Positions 1 through 5,057 of a stretch of 5,114 bases of DNA are shown here, piece after piece (the first letter of the stretch is position 1; every line of letters begins with the position of its first letter). A model generated the notes under the pieces. That model did not search any database. It was not told the origin of the DNA and saw only the letters and a program-made list of their open reading frames with translations. This DNA comes from Bacilli bacterium (lineage in GTDB: Bacteria; Bacillota_I; Bacilli_A; RF39; UBA660): positions 1 to 5,114 of the forward strand of contig JAILLM010000131.1 of the NCBI GenBank assembly GCA_024693165.1. Direction: 5' to 3'. The position numbers and the translations under genes are program-made.

Positions 1-126
1 GATAAGTAGTTTAGTGAATATTTTGGTTTGTTCATTAAGTATTCTTTTTTTAGAAAAGAATAAAATAATTGTTACTAGTGAAAAAAATGTTGTAATACCA
101 ATTGAATAGCAATATATCACGTTCAC
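1..126 (-). CDS. Partial membrane protein, N-terminus only (possibly GHKL-type sensor kinase)
   Basis: The minus strand is open for 42 codons from a GTG at 126 to the left edge, so the gene is truncated by the window. The peptide begins MNVIYCYSIGITTFFS and continues through a hydrophobic stretch (about residues 9-24) to a basic FFSKKRILNEQTKIF segment. One membrane helix followed by Lys/Arg is what the sequence shows. The FSKKR...NEQTKI pattern reminds me of the first helix and loop of multi-spanning GHKL (AgrC-like) histidine kinases of Bacillota, but this is recalled resemblance, and no catalytic domain lies inside the window. The start is uncertain: GTG codons at 129, 126 and 120 share the frame, and the ribosome site could be AAGGA (135-131) or GGTGA (127-123). 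An ATG at 131 is in another frame and stops at once. The gene diverges from the operon to its right. Confidence 0.55.
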   Translation of the reverse strand, partial: MNVIYCYSIGITTFFSLVTIILFFSKKRILNEQTKIFTKLLI

Positions 127-185
127 CACATCCTTATTATAATTATATCAATATAATATATTAAATAAAATATCACTTATAAATT

Positions 186-230
186 TTTGTTGCATTTTTA
201 ATATCTATGTATTAGTATAAATGCAACAAA
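186..230. repeat. Perfect 12-bp inverted repeat ahead of the three-gene operon
   Basis: TTTGTTGCATTT at 186-197 is the exact reverse complement of AAATGCAACAAA at 219-230, with 21 nt between them. The right arm is followed by five T (231-235) and then the ribosome site of the first gene (239-248). Two readings are possible. As DNA it would be a two-half-site operator with centres 33 bp apart (about three helical turns), overlapping a possible -10 TATAAA at 216-221. As RNA, if transcription starts further left, it would be a leader hairpin with a short U tract, resembling a weak terminator or attenuator. The sequence does not decide between them. No other copy of the 12-mer was noticed in the window. 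Confidence 0.75.
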
Positions 231-256
231 TTTTTAAAAGGAAGAGGGGTAATATT

Positions 257-844
257 ATGGGATCAATTGATACCAGACCAGTAAAAGTTGTTGATTCAAG
301 AAAACCAATTAATAGATTTCTAGACGGACTATTAAGATGGTCAATAATTGGTGGATTAGCTTTTGGTGCAGGTGCATTAGTTAATGAAGTAGAAAAGTAT
401 AAAAAGCCTGAAGGATTTGTAGAAGATAAAAGATTGGAATCATTTAGTGAAGACATAAATCTATCAGACTACTTTTATAAATATGCAGTTGTTAATGGTG
501 AAGCAACAAAATTATATAATAGCGATGGTGTTTATTTTATATATGATAAAGATGACTATAGTTGTGAAGAGTACTTAACAAGTTTTATACTTGGTAAAGG
601 TTCTTCAGTAATTTATGATCTAGAATCTGAAAATTTACTAGCATACAAAGAATATCTTGAAGGAGTGGATATTAATTTTCAATATTTTGTTGAACATGAC
701 GAAGAAAATTATGGTGTTTCTCTTGTAGATGCACCAAACTATGTTGAAGGTTATGAAGTAAAAGATTATTACACACTAGACGAAATAAAAGAATTAGAAC
801 AAGAAATAGGCAAAGGTGTAAAGGTCTTAAGTAAGGTAAGATAA
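257..844 (+). CDS. Unrecognised 195-aa protein with one N-terminal membrane segment
   Basis: I do not recognise this protein. I chose the ATG at 257 because a purine-rich ribosome site (AGGAAGAGG, 240-248) sits 8 nt ahead of it. The in-frame ATG at 221 lies inside the right arm of the inverted repeat and has no ribosome site. The protein starts MGSIDTRPVKVVDSRKPINR, a basic, signal-less segment. A short Gly/Ala-rich hydrophobic stretch follows (about residues 25-42, LLRWSIIGGLAFGAGALV), giving one likely membrane anchor. The rest (about 45-195) is an acidic, Tyr-rich soluble domain with no cysteine cluster or catalytic motif I can name. The basic N-terminus suggests N-in, C-out topology, which is inference. 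It is the first gene of a three-gene operon; the next start is 8 nt after its stop. Confidence 0.8.
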   Translation: MGSIDTRPVKVVDSRKPINRFLDGLLRWSIIGGLAFGAGALVNEVEKYKKPEGFVEDKRLESFSEDINLSDYFYKYAVVNGEATKLYNSDGVYFIYDKDDYSCEEYLTSFILGKGSSVIYDLESENLLAYKEYLEGVDINFQYFVEHDEENYGVSLVDAPNYVEGYEVKDYYTLDEIKELEQEIGKGVKVLSKVR

Positions 845-852
845 AATAAAAT

Positions 853-1578
853 ATGAATATAAAAAAGGAAGAATTAGCAAAAAAATTAGGTGCTAAGAAA
901 TTTCAAAAGCTTGTTTATAAAGTGGAAAGTATTAAATATTCACTATTAAAGAATCAATTATCTTTTTTATTACCACTTGTTGAAAAATCAATGAAAAAGA
1001 GAAGAAACAATTTAATCAATAATACTAATGATCCTATTAAACAAGATTTAATTGATAATGATTATAAGAGAAATTTGATCCTTTTTAGAAAAGAATTAAA
1101 TCAAGAAAAGAATAGAAATTATCATTTTGATGTAGATTATTCTAAGAATTTTAAAGATTATTTACTTTGGAATAAGAAAGTACATTTAAAAGGTATTGCT
1201 AAGAATGTTATTCTTATTGTTTTATCCTTATCTCTTCTTGTAATATCTCAAGGTTTATTATTTAATGTAGGTGTAGTGTTAGGAATAATTAATTCACTTG
1301 GCTTAGTTATTAATTTTGAATGTGTTAATCTTCAAAATTATCATTTATCTAGATATGAAAAAGTTGAAGATAAGTTAGAAGAGAGAAAAAAGGAAACTCT
1401 ATTACAAAAGAATAAAAAATATAGTAATGCAATTAATGCTATTAATAAACAAATAGAGCAATCTAATGAATTGCCTAAATTGGATGTTAGAAGCATGCAA
1501 ATAGAAGAATTAAAAGAATTAAAGCAATTATTATTGGAAGTAAATAGTTCTAATAAGAAACTTGAAAGGAGAAGATAA
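853..1578 (+). CDS. Unrecognised 241-aa basic membrane protein with coiled-coil flanks
   Basis: No family is recognised. The protein is strongly basic (rich in Lys and Asn). A cytoplasm-like N-terminal region of about 110 residues includes KKLGAKKFQKL and a KKRRNN patch near 48-53. Two adjacent hydrophobic segments follow (about 116-133 and 136-155), read as a membrane hairpin. The Glu/Lys-rich C-terminal half has heptad-like stretches (about 165-205 and 215-240) typical of coiled coil. Both ends would face the same side, most simply the cytoplasm. The ribosome site is weak (AAGG at 833-836, inside the end of the upstream gene), and the start is 8 nt past the upstream stop, so translation probably depends on coupling. 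No better downstream start exists before Met47. Its last codons contain the ribosome site of the third gene. Confidence 0.8.
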   Translation: MNIKKEELAKKLGAKKFQKLVYKVESIKYSLLKNQLSFLLPLVEKSMKKRRNNLINNTNDPIKQDLIDNDYKRNLILFRKELNQEKNRNYHFDVDYSKNFKDYLLWNKKVHLKGIAKNVILIVLSLSLLVISQGLLFNVGVVLGIINSLGLVINFECVNLQNYHLSRYEKVEDKLEERKKETLLQKNKKYSNAINAINKQIEQSNELPKLDVRSMQIEELKELKQLLLEVNSSNKKLERRR

Positions 1579-1579
1579 T

Positions 1580-1897
1580 ATGGCTGACTCATTAGGAACA
1601 ATTTCACTTGGAACTGCTGCTATTTCTACTTTAGGACCTACTGTAGAATCAACAATGGGGGATGAAGAATCACAAATTTTAGCTTCTGTAACGACAACAA
1701 CTGCAACACCTACAACTACAACTGCACAATCAATTAATTATTTATCTGCAGATGCTGCTGTTCAAACTGCTCAAGCTGTAAGTTATGTTGAAACTTATAA
1801 TCAGGAAGAAATTGATGAATTAGTTGCTCAAATAGATTTAGTTCTTGAAGAACAAAATAGTAATCAAGATGTATACGTTAAATCTTTAAGAAAATAA
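1580..1897 (+). CDS. Unrecognised 105-aa acidic, Thr-rich small protein
   Basis: I do not recognise this protein. The ATG at 1580 is 1 nt after the upstream stop and 8 nt after a strong ribosome site (AAAGGAG, 1565-1571) that lies within the upstream gene; a TTG at 1562 is in frame but overlaps that site and is rejected. The sequence falls into three parts. The N-terminus is uncharged and rich in Gly, Ser, Thr and Ala (MADSLGTISLGTAAISTLGP). A low-complexity Thr/Ala/Pro linker spans residues 38-49. The acidic C-terminal half (about 55-95) should be helical, with EEIDELVAQIDLVLEE as its amphipathic core. About 15 acidic residues stand against three basic ones, all three in the last five positions. 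There is no signal peptide or membrane helix. An acidic partner for the very basic protein encoded just upstream is an inference from charge and coupling. A terminator follows directly. Confidence 0.8.
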   Translation: MADSLGTISLGTAAISTLGPTVESTMGDEESQILASVTTTTATPTTTTAQSINYLSADAAVQTAQAVSYVETYNQEEIDELVAQIDLVLEEQNSNQDVYVKSLRK

Positions 1898-1921
1898 AAA
1901 AACTTCATAATTGAAGTTTTT
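1898..1921. terminator. Bidirectional terminator between convergent genes
   Basis: AAAAACTTC (1898-1906) pairs with GAAGTTTTT (1913-1921) around a 6-nt loop. T-rich tails follow on both strands: TTTTTATTTTG on the plus strand, and a run of seven T on the minus strand. It ends the three-gene operon and the convergent coiled-coil gene. The stop codon of the minus-strand gene (1922-1920) overlaps the edge of the stem. Confidence 0.85.
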
Positions 1922-2558
1922 ATTTTGTTTTAGATAATCTTTTTTGTTCTTCGTACATATCGTATTCTTCTAATAATGAATTAAATGCTTCTTCTGGATT
2001 TTGTTCAAGAAGTTTCATACAAAAATGTTTTTTGAAATTATCTAAATCTCGATAAGTTGTGTAACATGGTAAATGAATTATTTTTTTGCCTTCTTCAAAC
2101 GATGCTACTTCTTCGACTGGAATTTTATATTTAATAGTCCATTTTTCTAAATTGTAATATTCATATATTTGGTTGTCTTGATTTTTATATGGAACAACAC
2201 ATAATAAATAACCATATGTTTCATCTTCATTAATTTCTGGTTCTGATTGTTTATAAGCAAATTCTTCTTCTGATGAATATCCACAACTATCATAATCACT
2301 AAATAGTCTATATCTCATCAGAGTCCAAGTAGCATCTTCAATAAGCTCGTATTCTGGATCATTTTCTAATTCTTTTTCTAATTTTTTGATTTTTTTATTT
2401 ATTTTTTCAATTTTTCCTTTTAGTTTGTCAATTTCTTTTTGTCTTGGATCATTTTCTCGTTTTTTTAATAATTTATCTAATTCTGAATTATCAAAATTTA
2501 GAATACTATAATATTTATTAAAATCTTTTCTAAATTGTTCTAGTACTTCTTGTTTCAT
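1920..2558 (-). CDS. Unrecognised 212-aa soluble coiled-coil protein
   Basis: No family is recognised. The ATG at 2558 is preferred because GTGAG (2570-2566) stands 7 nt before it as a weak ribosome site; the in-frame GTG at 2570 is part of that site. Residues 37-67 form a Lys/Glu-rich heptad region (from NDPRQKEIDKLKGKI to KLEKELENDPEY), almost certainly coiled coil. A mixed domain rich in Tyr, Glu and Asp follows (about 70-185; recognisable pieces are WTLMRYRLFSDYDSCGY, YGYLLCVVPYKN and IIHLPCYTTYRD). An acidic helical tail ends in a few Lys. There is no signal peptide or membrane segment, so it is probably cytoplasmic. It is a single-gene unit with its own promoter, divergent from the XRE regulator and convergent with the membrane operon. 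The Cys residues (92, 120, 165, 180) do not form an obvious metal site. Confidence 0.8.
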   Translation of the reverse strand: MKQEVLEQFRKDFNKYYSILNFDNSELDKLLKKRENDPRQKEIDKLKGKIEKINKKIKKLEKELENDPEYELIEDATWTLMRYRLFSDYDSCGYSSEEEFAYKQSEPEINEDETYGYLLCVVPYKNQDNQIYEYYNLEKWTIKYKIPVEEVASFEEGKKIIHLPCYTTYRDLDNFKKHFCMKLLEQNPEEAFNSLLEEYDMYEEQKRLSKTK

Positions 2559-2581
2559 TTTTTTTCTCACTTTTGCTGCTT

Positions 2582-2609
2582 ATTATAGCATAGTATTTTA
2601 TTTTGTAAA
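2582..2609 (-). promoter_or_regulatory. Promoter of the coiled-coil gene
   Basis: On the minus strand TTTACA (2609-2604) lies 16 nt before TATAAT (2587-2582), which carries the extended element TATGC directly upstream (TATGCTATAAT). The predicted start near 2575 leaves a leader of under 20 nt before the ATG at 2558. This is one of the strongest promoter matches in the window. Confidence 0.75.
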
Positions 2610-2621
2610 TTAAAAAAATTA

Positions 2622-2649
2622 TTGACTATTTTTGAAGAAATATTAAAAT
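2622..2649 (+). promoter_or_regulatory. Promoter of the XRE-ASCH unit
   Basis: TTGACT (2622-2627) is separated by 16 nt from TAAAAT (2644-2649), a five-of-six match to the -10 consensus. A start near 2656 would give a leader of about 25 nt containing the ribosome site GAAAGGAG. Its -35 is only 12 bp from the -35 of the divergent promoter, so one bound regulator could affect both. Confidence 0.65.
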
Positions 2650-2680
2650 AAAACGTGTTTTTTTGAAAGGAGATAATAAA

Positions 2681-3103
2681 ATGAATAATTCTTTTGATGA
2701 AGAAATAAATCCAACATATAATCCATTTAGATTGATCCGAATTGTAAAGAACCTTACTGGAGAAGAGATGGCTATATTACTTAATTGTACTAACCAATAT
2801 GTAAGTTTATTAGAAAATGGAAAAAGAAAGTTATCTGATAAAGCTTTAGAAGAAAAATTAGATTGTCTTGGTATTAGTATGGAATCTTATGTTAATCTAT
2901 ATAAATTCTTATTAAGACTTCAAAAATCTAGTCTAGATGAATCTACTGCTTATGCTTTAGCGTTAGTAAGAACAATCGGAACAGTTTATGAAGATCAAAG
3001 AGAAGAATGTAATAAATTAGCAAGAATTCCTCGCTCTAAAACTAATGAAAAGAAGAAAACTTTAAAAAGAAATTATATAGATCTTTTTACAATATATAGA
3101 TAA
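2681..3103 (+). CDS. XRE-family helix-turn-helix regulator, 140 aa
   Basis: The N-terminal half matches the Cro/CI-type (XRE) helix-turn-helix fold. Helix 1 is FRLIRIVKNL (16-25) and helix 2 GEEMAILLNC (27-36). The recognition helix region is TNQYVSLLENGKRKLS (37-52), with the family's typical QYVSxLENGKRKLS pattern, followed by KALEEKLDCLGIS. The C-terminal part (about 70-140) is a helical tail of unknown role, ending very basic (RSKTNEKKKTLKRN). I start it at the ATG at 2681, 8 nt after GAAAGGAG (2665-2672); a TTG at 2663 in the same frame overlaps that site. It should be a cytoplasmic DNA-binding repressor or activator. Its nearest possible targets are its own promoter and the adjacent divergent one, a common arrangement for XRE proteins. 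The ASCH gene follows 27 nt downstream. Confidence 0.88.
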   Translation: MNNSFDEEINPTYNPFRLIRIVKNLTGEEMAILLNCTNQYVSLLENGKRKLSDKALEEKLDCLGISMESYVNLYKFLLRLQKSSLDESTAYALALVRTIGTVYEDQREECNKLARIPRSKTNEKKKTLKRNYIDLFTIYR

Positions 3104-3130
3104 AAGCAAGAATGAAAGGGAATAAATAAT

Positions 3131-3472
3131 ATGCAACACGAAATGAAATTACAACCAGAATATTTTAATTTTATATTAAATGGTACTAAAAGAATTGAAA
3201 TTAGACTTAACGATGAAAAAAGACAACTTATTAAATTAGGGGATACAATTAAATTTATGAAAGAACCTGAATTAGAAGAATCTTTTGATGCTAAAGTAAT
3301 AGGTTTATTAAGATACAATTCTTTTGAAGAGATGTTTAAAGATTTTGATATTTCGGTATTATCTGATAAATCAATGACTAAAGAAGAATTAATTAATGTA
3401 TTAGAACAATTCTATACAAAAGAAAAACAAGAACAATATGGTGTTTTAGGAATTAGAATTGAATTAATATAA
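3131..3472 (+). CDS. ASCH-domain (PUA-like) small protein, 113 aa
   Basis: The whole protein is a single ASCH domain, a PUA-like beta-barrel fold proposed to bind RNA or nucleotides. The features seen are MKLQPEYFNFILNGTKRIEI at 5-24, with the family's G-x-K-x-x-E-x-R core as Gly18, Lys20, Glu23 and Arg25. NDEKRQLIKLGD follows (27-38), with the usual Gly-Asp before a beta strand. The barrel-closing end is KEKQEQYGVLGIRIELI. One relative of this fold, E. coli YqfB, is an N4-acetylcytidine amidohydrolase. The lysine in the core is shared in position, but the match is too loose to assign that activity. The start at 3131 follows AAAGGG by about 10 nt. It lies 27 nt behind the XRE gene with no terminator between, so the two should be co-transcribed. 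A cytoplasmic RNA-related role is inferred from the family. Confidence 0.85.
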   Translation: MQHEMKLQPEYFNFILNGTKRIEIRLNDEKRQLIKLGDTIKFMKEPELEESFDAKVIGLLRYNSFEEMFKDFDISVLSDKSMTKEELINVLEQFYTKEKQEQYGVLGIRIELI

Positions 3473-3528
3473 AAGATTTCAATAAGAATTATAATGCTTA
3501 TATAAAATAGCTGAGTATAGCAAAAAGT

Positions 3529-3561
3529 AAAAGAAAATAATTAAATTATTTTCTTTTTTTT
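3529..3561 (+). terminator. Terminator of the XRE-ASCH unit
   Basis: AAAAGAAAATAAT (3529-3541) pairs fully with ATTATTTTCTTTT (3545-3557) around a 3-nt loop, and the T run continues to 3561. The stem contains only one G-C pair, but its length and the T tail make an intrinsic terminator likely. It sits 56 nt after the ASCH stop; those 56 nt hold nothing else that I can support. Confidence 0.75.
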
Positions 3562-3574
3562 ATTTTATAAATAT

Positions 3575-3601
3575 AAAAAAACTAACCAAAGGTTAGTTTT
3601 T
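3575..3601 (-). terminator. Terminator of tRNA-Met
   Basis: AAAAACTAACC (3577-3587) and GGTTAGTTTTT (3591-3601) form an 11-bp stem with a 3-nt loop. Read on the minus strand it begins 9 nt after the CCA end of the tRNA and ends in six T, as expected for a terminator of a lone tRNA gene. It could also act on plus-strand readthrough. Confidence 0.85.
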
Positions 3602-3610
3602 ATCATCAAA

Positions 3611-3687
3611 TGGTAGCGACGGGGAGATTCGAACTCTCGACCTGCCGGGTATGAACCGGATGCTCTAGCCAGCTGAGCTACATCGCC
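3611..3687 (-). tRNA. tRNA-Met (CAT anticodon), elongator type
   Basis: The minus strand folds into a complete 77-nt cloverleaf with encoded CCA. The acceptor stem is GGCGATG/CGTCGCT (3687-3681 with 3621-3615) and the D arm is GCTC/GAGC. The anticodon loop is TTCATAC with CAT at 3653-3651, the variable loop AGGTC, and the T loop TTCGAAT. The G1-T72 wobble and the body closely follow the elongator tRNA-Met of Bacilli. The initiator would have a C1-A72 mismatch and three G-C pairs at the anticodon, and the tRNA-Ile(CAT) type has a different acceptor stem. Two pairs are broken: T27 against C43 at the top of the anticodon stem and A50 against C64 in the T stem. Everything else is canonical. Confidence 0.95.
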
Positions 3688-3707
3688 ATTTCTTTACGAA
3701 CAAACAT

Positions 3708-3737
3708 ATAATAACATATTATTATTTATTAAGTCAA
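3708..3737 (-). promoter_or_regulatory. Promoter of tRNA-Met
   Basis: On the minus strand TTGACT (3737-3732) is followed after 18 nt by TATTAT (3713-3708), itself preceded by the extended element TGT. A start near 3701 lies about 14 nt before the mature 5' end of the tRNA. Confidence 0.7.
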
Positions 3738-3754
3738 TAATTATTTTAGCAGTA

Positions 3755-3783
3755 TTTATTTGAAGTTTATATCATGCTATAAT
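3755..3783 (+). promoter_or_regulatory. Promoter of the FucO-like dehydrogenase
   Basis: ATCATGCTATAAT (3771-3783) holds a perfect -10 (TATAAT, 3778-3783) with the extended TGn. The -35 at 17-nt spacing (TTTATT, 3755-3760) is poor, so the extended -10 probably carries recognition. The leader is short, about 20 nt. No operator-like palindrome is evident. Confidence 0.65.
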
Positions 3784-3809
3784 TAATATCGAGAATAGGA
3801 GGAATTACC

Positions 3810-4964
3810 ATGGCTAATAGAATGGTATTAAACGAAACTTGTTATTTTGGATATGGTGCAAAAGACAGTTTAGTTGATGAAATAAAAGGAAGAGGATTCA
3901 AAAAAGTTTTAGTTGTTAGTGACCCTGGTATCGTAGATGCTGGTATTGCAAAAACTATTACTGATTTGTTAGATGGAAATGGAATAGCTTATAAGTTATA
4001 CTCAGATGTTAAACCAAATCCAAGTATTGAAAATGTAAAAGGTGGAGTAGAGTTAGCTAAAGCTGAAGGTGTTGATTCTTTCGTAGTAGTAGGTGGTGGA
4101 TCTGCTATCGATACTACTAAAGCTATCGCAATTATTATGACTAACCCTGAATTTGGAGATGTTAGAAGTTTAGATGGGGTTGCTACAACTAAAAATAAAT
4201 GTATGCCAATTATTGCTCTTCCAACTACTGCTGGAACTGCTGCTGAAGTTACAATTAATTATGTAATTAGTGATGAAGAAAATAAAAAGAAAATGGTATG
4301 TGTAGATCCACATGATATACCTGTAGTTGCAATAGTTGATCCTGATTTAATGAAAACTATGCCTAAAGCACTTGCTGCTGCAACTGGAATGGATGCATTA
4401 ACTCATGCAATGGAAGGATATATTACTAAAGGATCTTTCTTAGCATCAGATATGTTCCATATTAATGCAATCGCATTGATTTATAAGAATCTTGAAAAAG
4501 CAGTTAATAATAAAGATGAAGATGCAATTGAAAAAGTTGCATATGGTCAATATATTGCTGGTATGGGATTTTCGAATGCAGGTTTAGGAATTGTTCATTC
4601 ACTAGCTCATTCATTAGGAAGTTACTGTCATGTAGCTCATGGTGATGCTTGTGCTGTTATGCTTCCACATGTATTAAAATTTAATGGTAGTGTTTGTCCA
4701 GATGCTTATAGAGATATGGGTAGAGCAATGGGACTATCTATGGATGGTTTAAGTGATGAAGCTGCAGTTGATGCTGTTGTTGATGCAGTTAAAGAACTTT
4801 CAATTAAGATAGGTATTAAACAAACATTAGTTGAATTAGGAGTAGAAAAAGAAATGCTTCCAATCATGGCTGATCAAGCTATTAATGATGTTTGTACTGG
4901 TGGTAACCCTAGAACTACAACTAGAGATGACATGTTAAAATTATACGAAGAAACATTTGAATAA
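3810..4964 (+). CDS. fucO: Iron-dependent alcohol dehydrogenase, lactaldehyde reductase type (FucO-like)
   Basis: This is a full-length group III (Fe-dependent) alcohol dehydrogenase of 384 aa, which follows E. coli FucO (lactaldehyde:propanediol oxidoreductase, about 382 aa) almost throughout, beginning with MANRMxLNET. FucO reduces L-lactaldehyde to 1,2-propanediol with NADH, or oxidises the diol. The N-terminal nucleotide-binding half has VVSD with Asp38, equivalent to the FucO residue linked to NAD preference, and VVVGGGS (92-98). PTTAGTAAEVT (138-148) follows. The metal ligands are in the expected places: Asp195, His199, His263 and His277 (ATGMDALTHAMEGY, GIVHSLAH, HVAHGDA). The family-conserved DVCTGGNPR is at 360-368. 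The start is the ATG at 3810, 7 nt after AGGAGG (3797-3802). It is cytoplasmic and monocistronic, with its own promoter and terminator. No fucose or rhamnose genes adjoin it, so the true substrate could be another short aldehyde or diol. Confidence 0.93.
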   Translation: MANRMVLNETCYFGYGAKDSLVDEIKGRGFKKVLVVSDPGIVDAGIAKTITDLLDGNGIAYKLYSDVKPNPSIENVKGGVELAKAEGVDSFVVVGGGSAIDTTKAIAIIMTNPEFGDVRSLDGVATTKNKCMPIIALPTTAGTAAEVTINYVISDEENKKKMVCVDPHDIPVVAIVDPDLMKTMPKALAAATGMDALTHAMEGYITKGSFLASDMFHINAIALIYKNLEKAVNNKDEDAIEKVAYGQYIAGMGFSNAGLGIVHSLAHSLGSYCHVAHGDACAVMLPHVLKFNGSVCPDAYRDMGRAMGLSMDGLSDEAAVDAVVDAVKELSIKIGIKQTLVELGVEKEMLPIMADQAINDVCTGGNPRTTTRDDMLKLYEETFE

Positions 4965-4969
4965 TAATT

Positions 4970-5001
4970 AAAGATTTATAATTTTTTATAAATCTTTTTT
5001 T
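4970..5001 (+). terminator. Terminator of the dehydrogenase gene
   Basis: AAAGATTTATAA (4970-4981) pairs perfectly with TTATAAATCTTT (4986-4997) around a 4-nt T loop, and the T run continues beyond the stem to 5001. It starts 6 nt after the stop codon. Confidence 0.85.
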
Positions 5002-5027
5002 ATGTTGTTTTTTCTAAATTATTATCA

Positions 5028-5036
5028 TGTTATAAT
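5028..5036 (+). promoter_or_regulatory. Extended -10 promoter of the right-edge gene
   Basis: TGTTATAAT (5028-5036) is an extended -10 with a perfect TATAAT. Including its left flank, ATCATGTTATAAT differs by one base from the promoter of the dehydrogenase gene. The -35 region is only a T-rich tract (5008-5013). Transcription would start near 5043, about 15 nt before the ATG at 5058. Confidence 0.6.
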
Positions 5037-5057
5037 AAAATTAGATTAGGTGAGAAT

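Noticed and set aside
186..230. Inverted repeat as the end of an insertion sequence
   Set aside because: The arms are only 21 nt apart, no transposase is present, and no direct target repeats flank them.
221..256. Upstream in-frame ATG of the first operon gene
   Set aside because: It falls within the inverted-repeat arm and lacks a ribosome site; the ATG at 257 has a good one.
205..456. Minus-strand open frame of 83 codons
   Set aside because: It lies antisense to the well-supported 195-aa gene and its inverted-repeat leader, has no ribosome site, and looks like a shadow of AT-rich coding sequence.
1341..1607. Minus-strand open frame of 88 codons
   Set aside because: It is antisense to the coiled-coil end of the 241-aa gene; its Leu/Ser/Phe-rich translation is what Lys/Glu-rich codons give when read in reverse.
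3073..3318. Minus-strand open frame of 81 codons
   Set aside because: It is antisense to the junction of the XRE and ASCH genes, with no ribosome site or promoter.
3575..3687. Possible genomic-island attachment site at the 3' end of tRNA-Met
   Set aside because: The tRNA 3' segment is not duplicated anywhere to its left in the window and no integrase is present. A copy beyond the left edge cannot be excluded.
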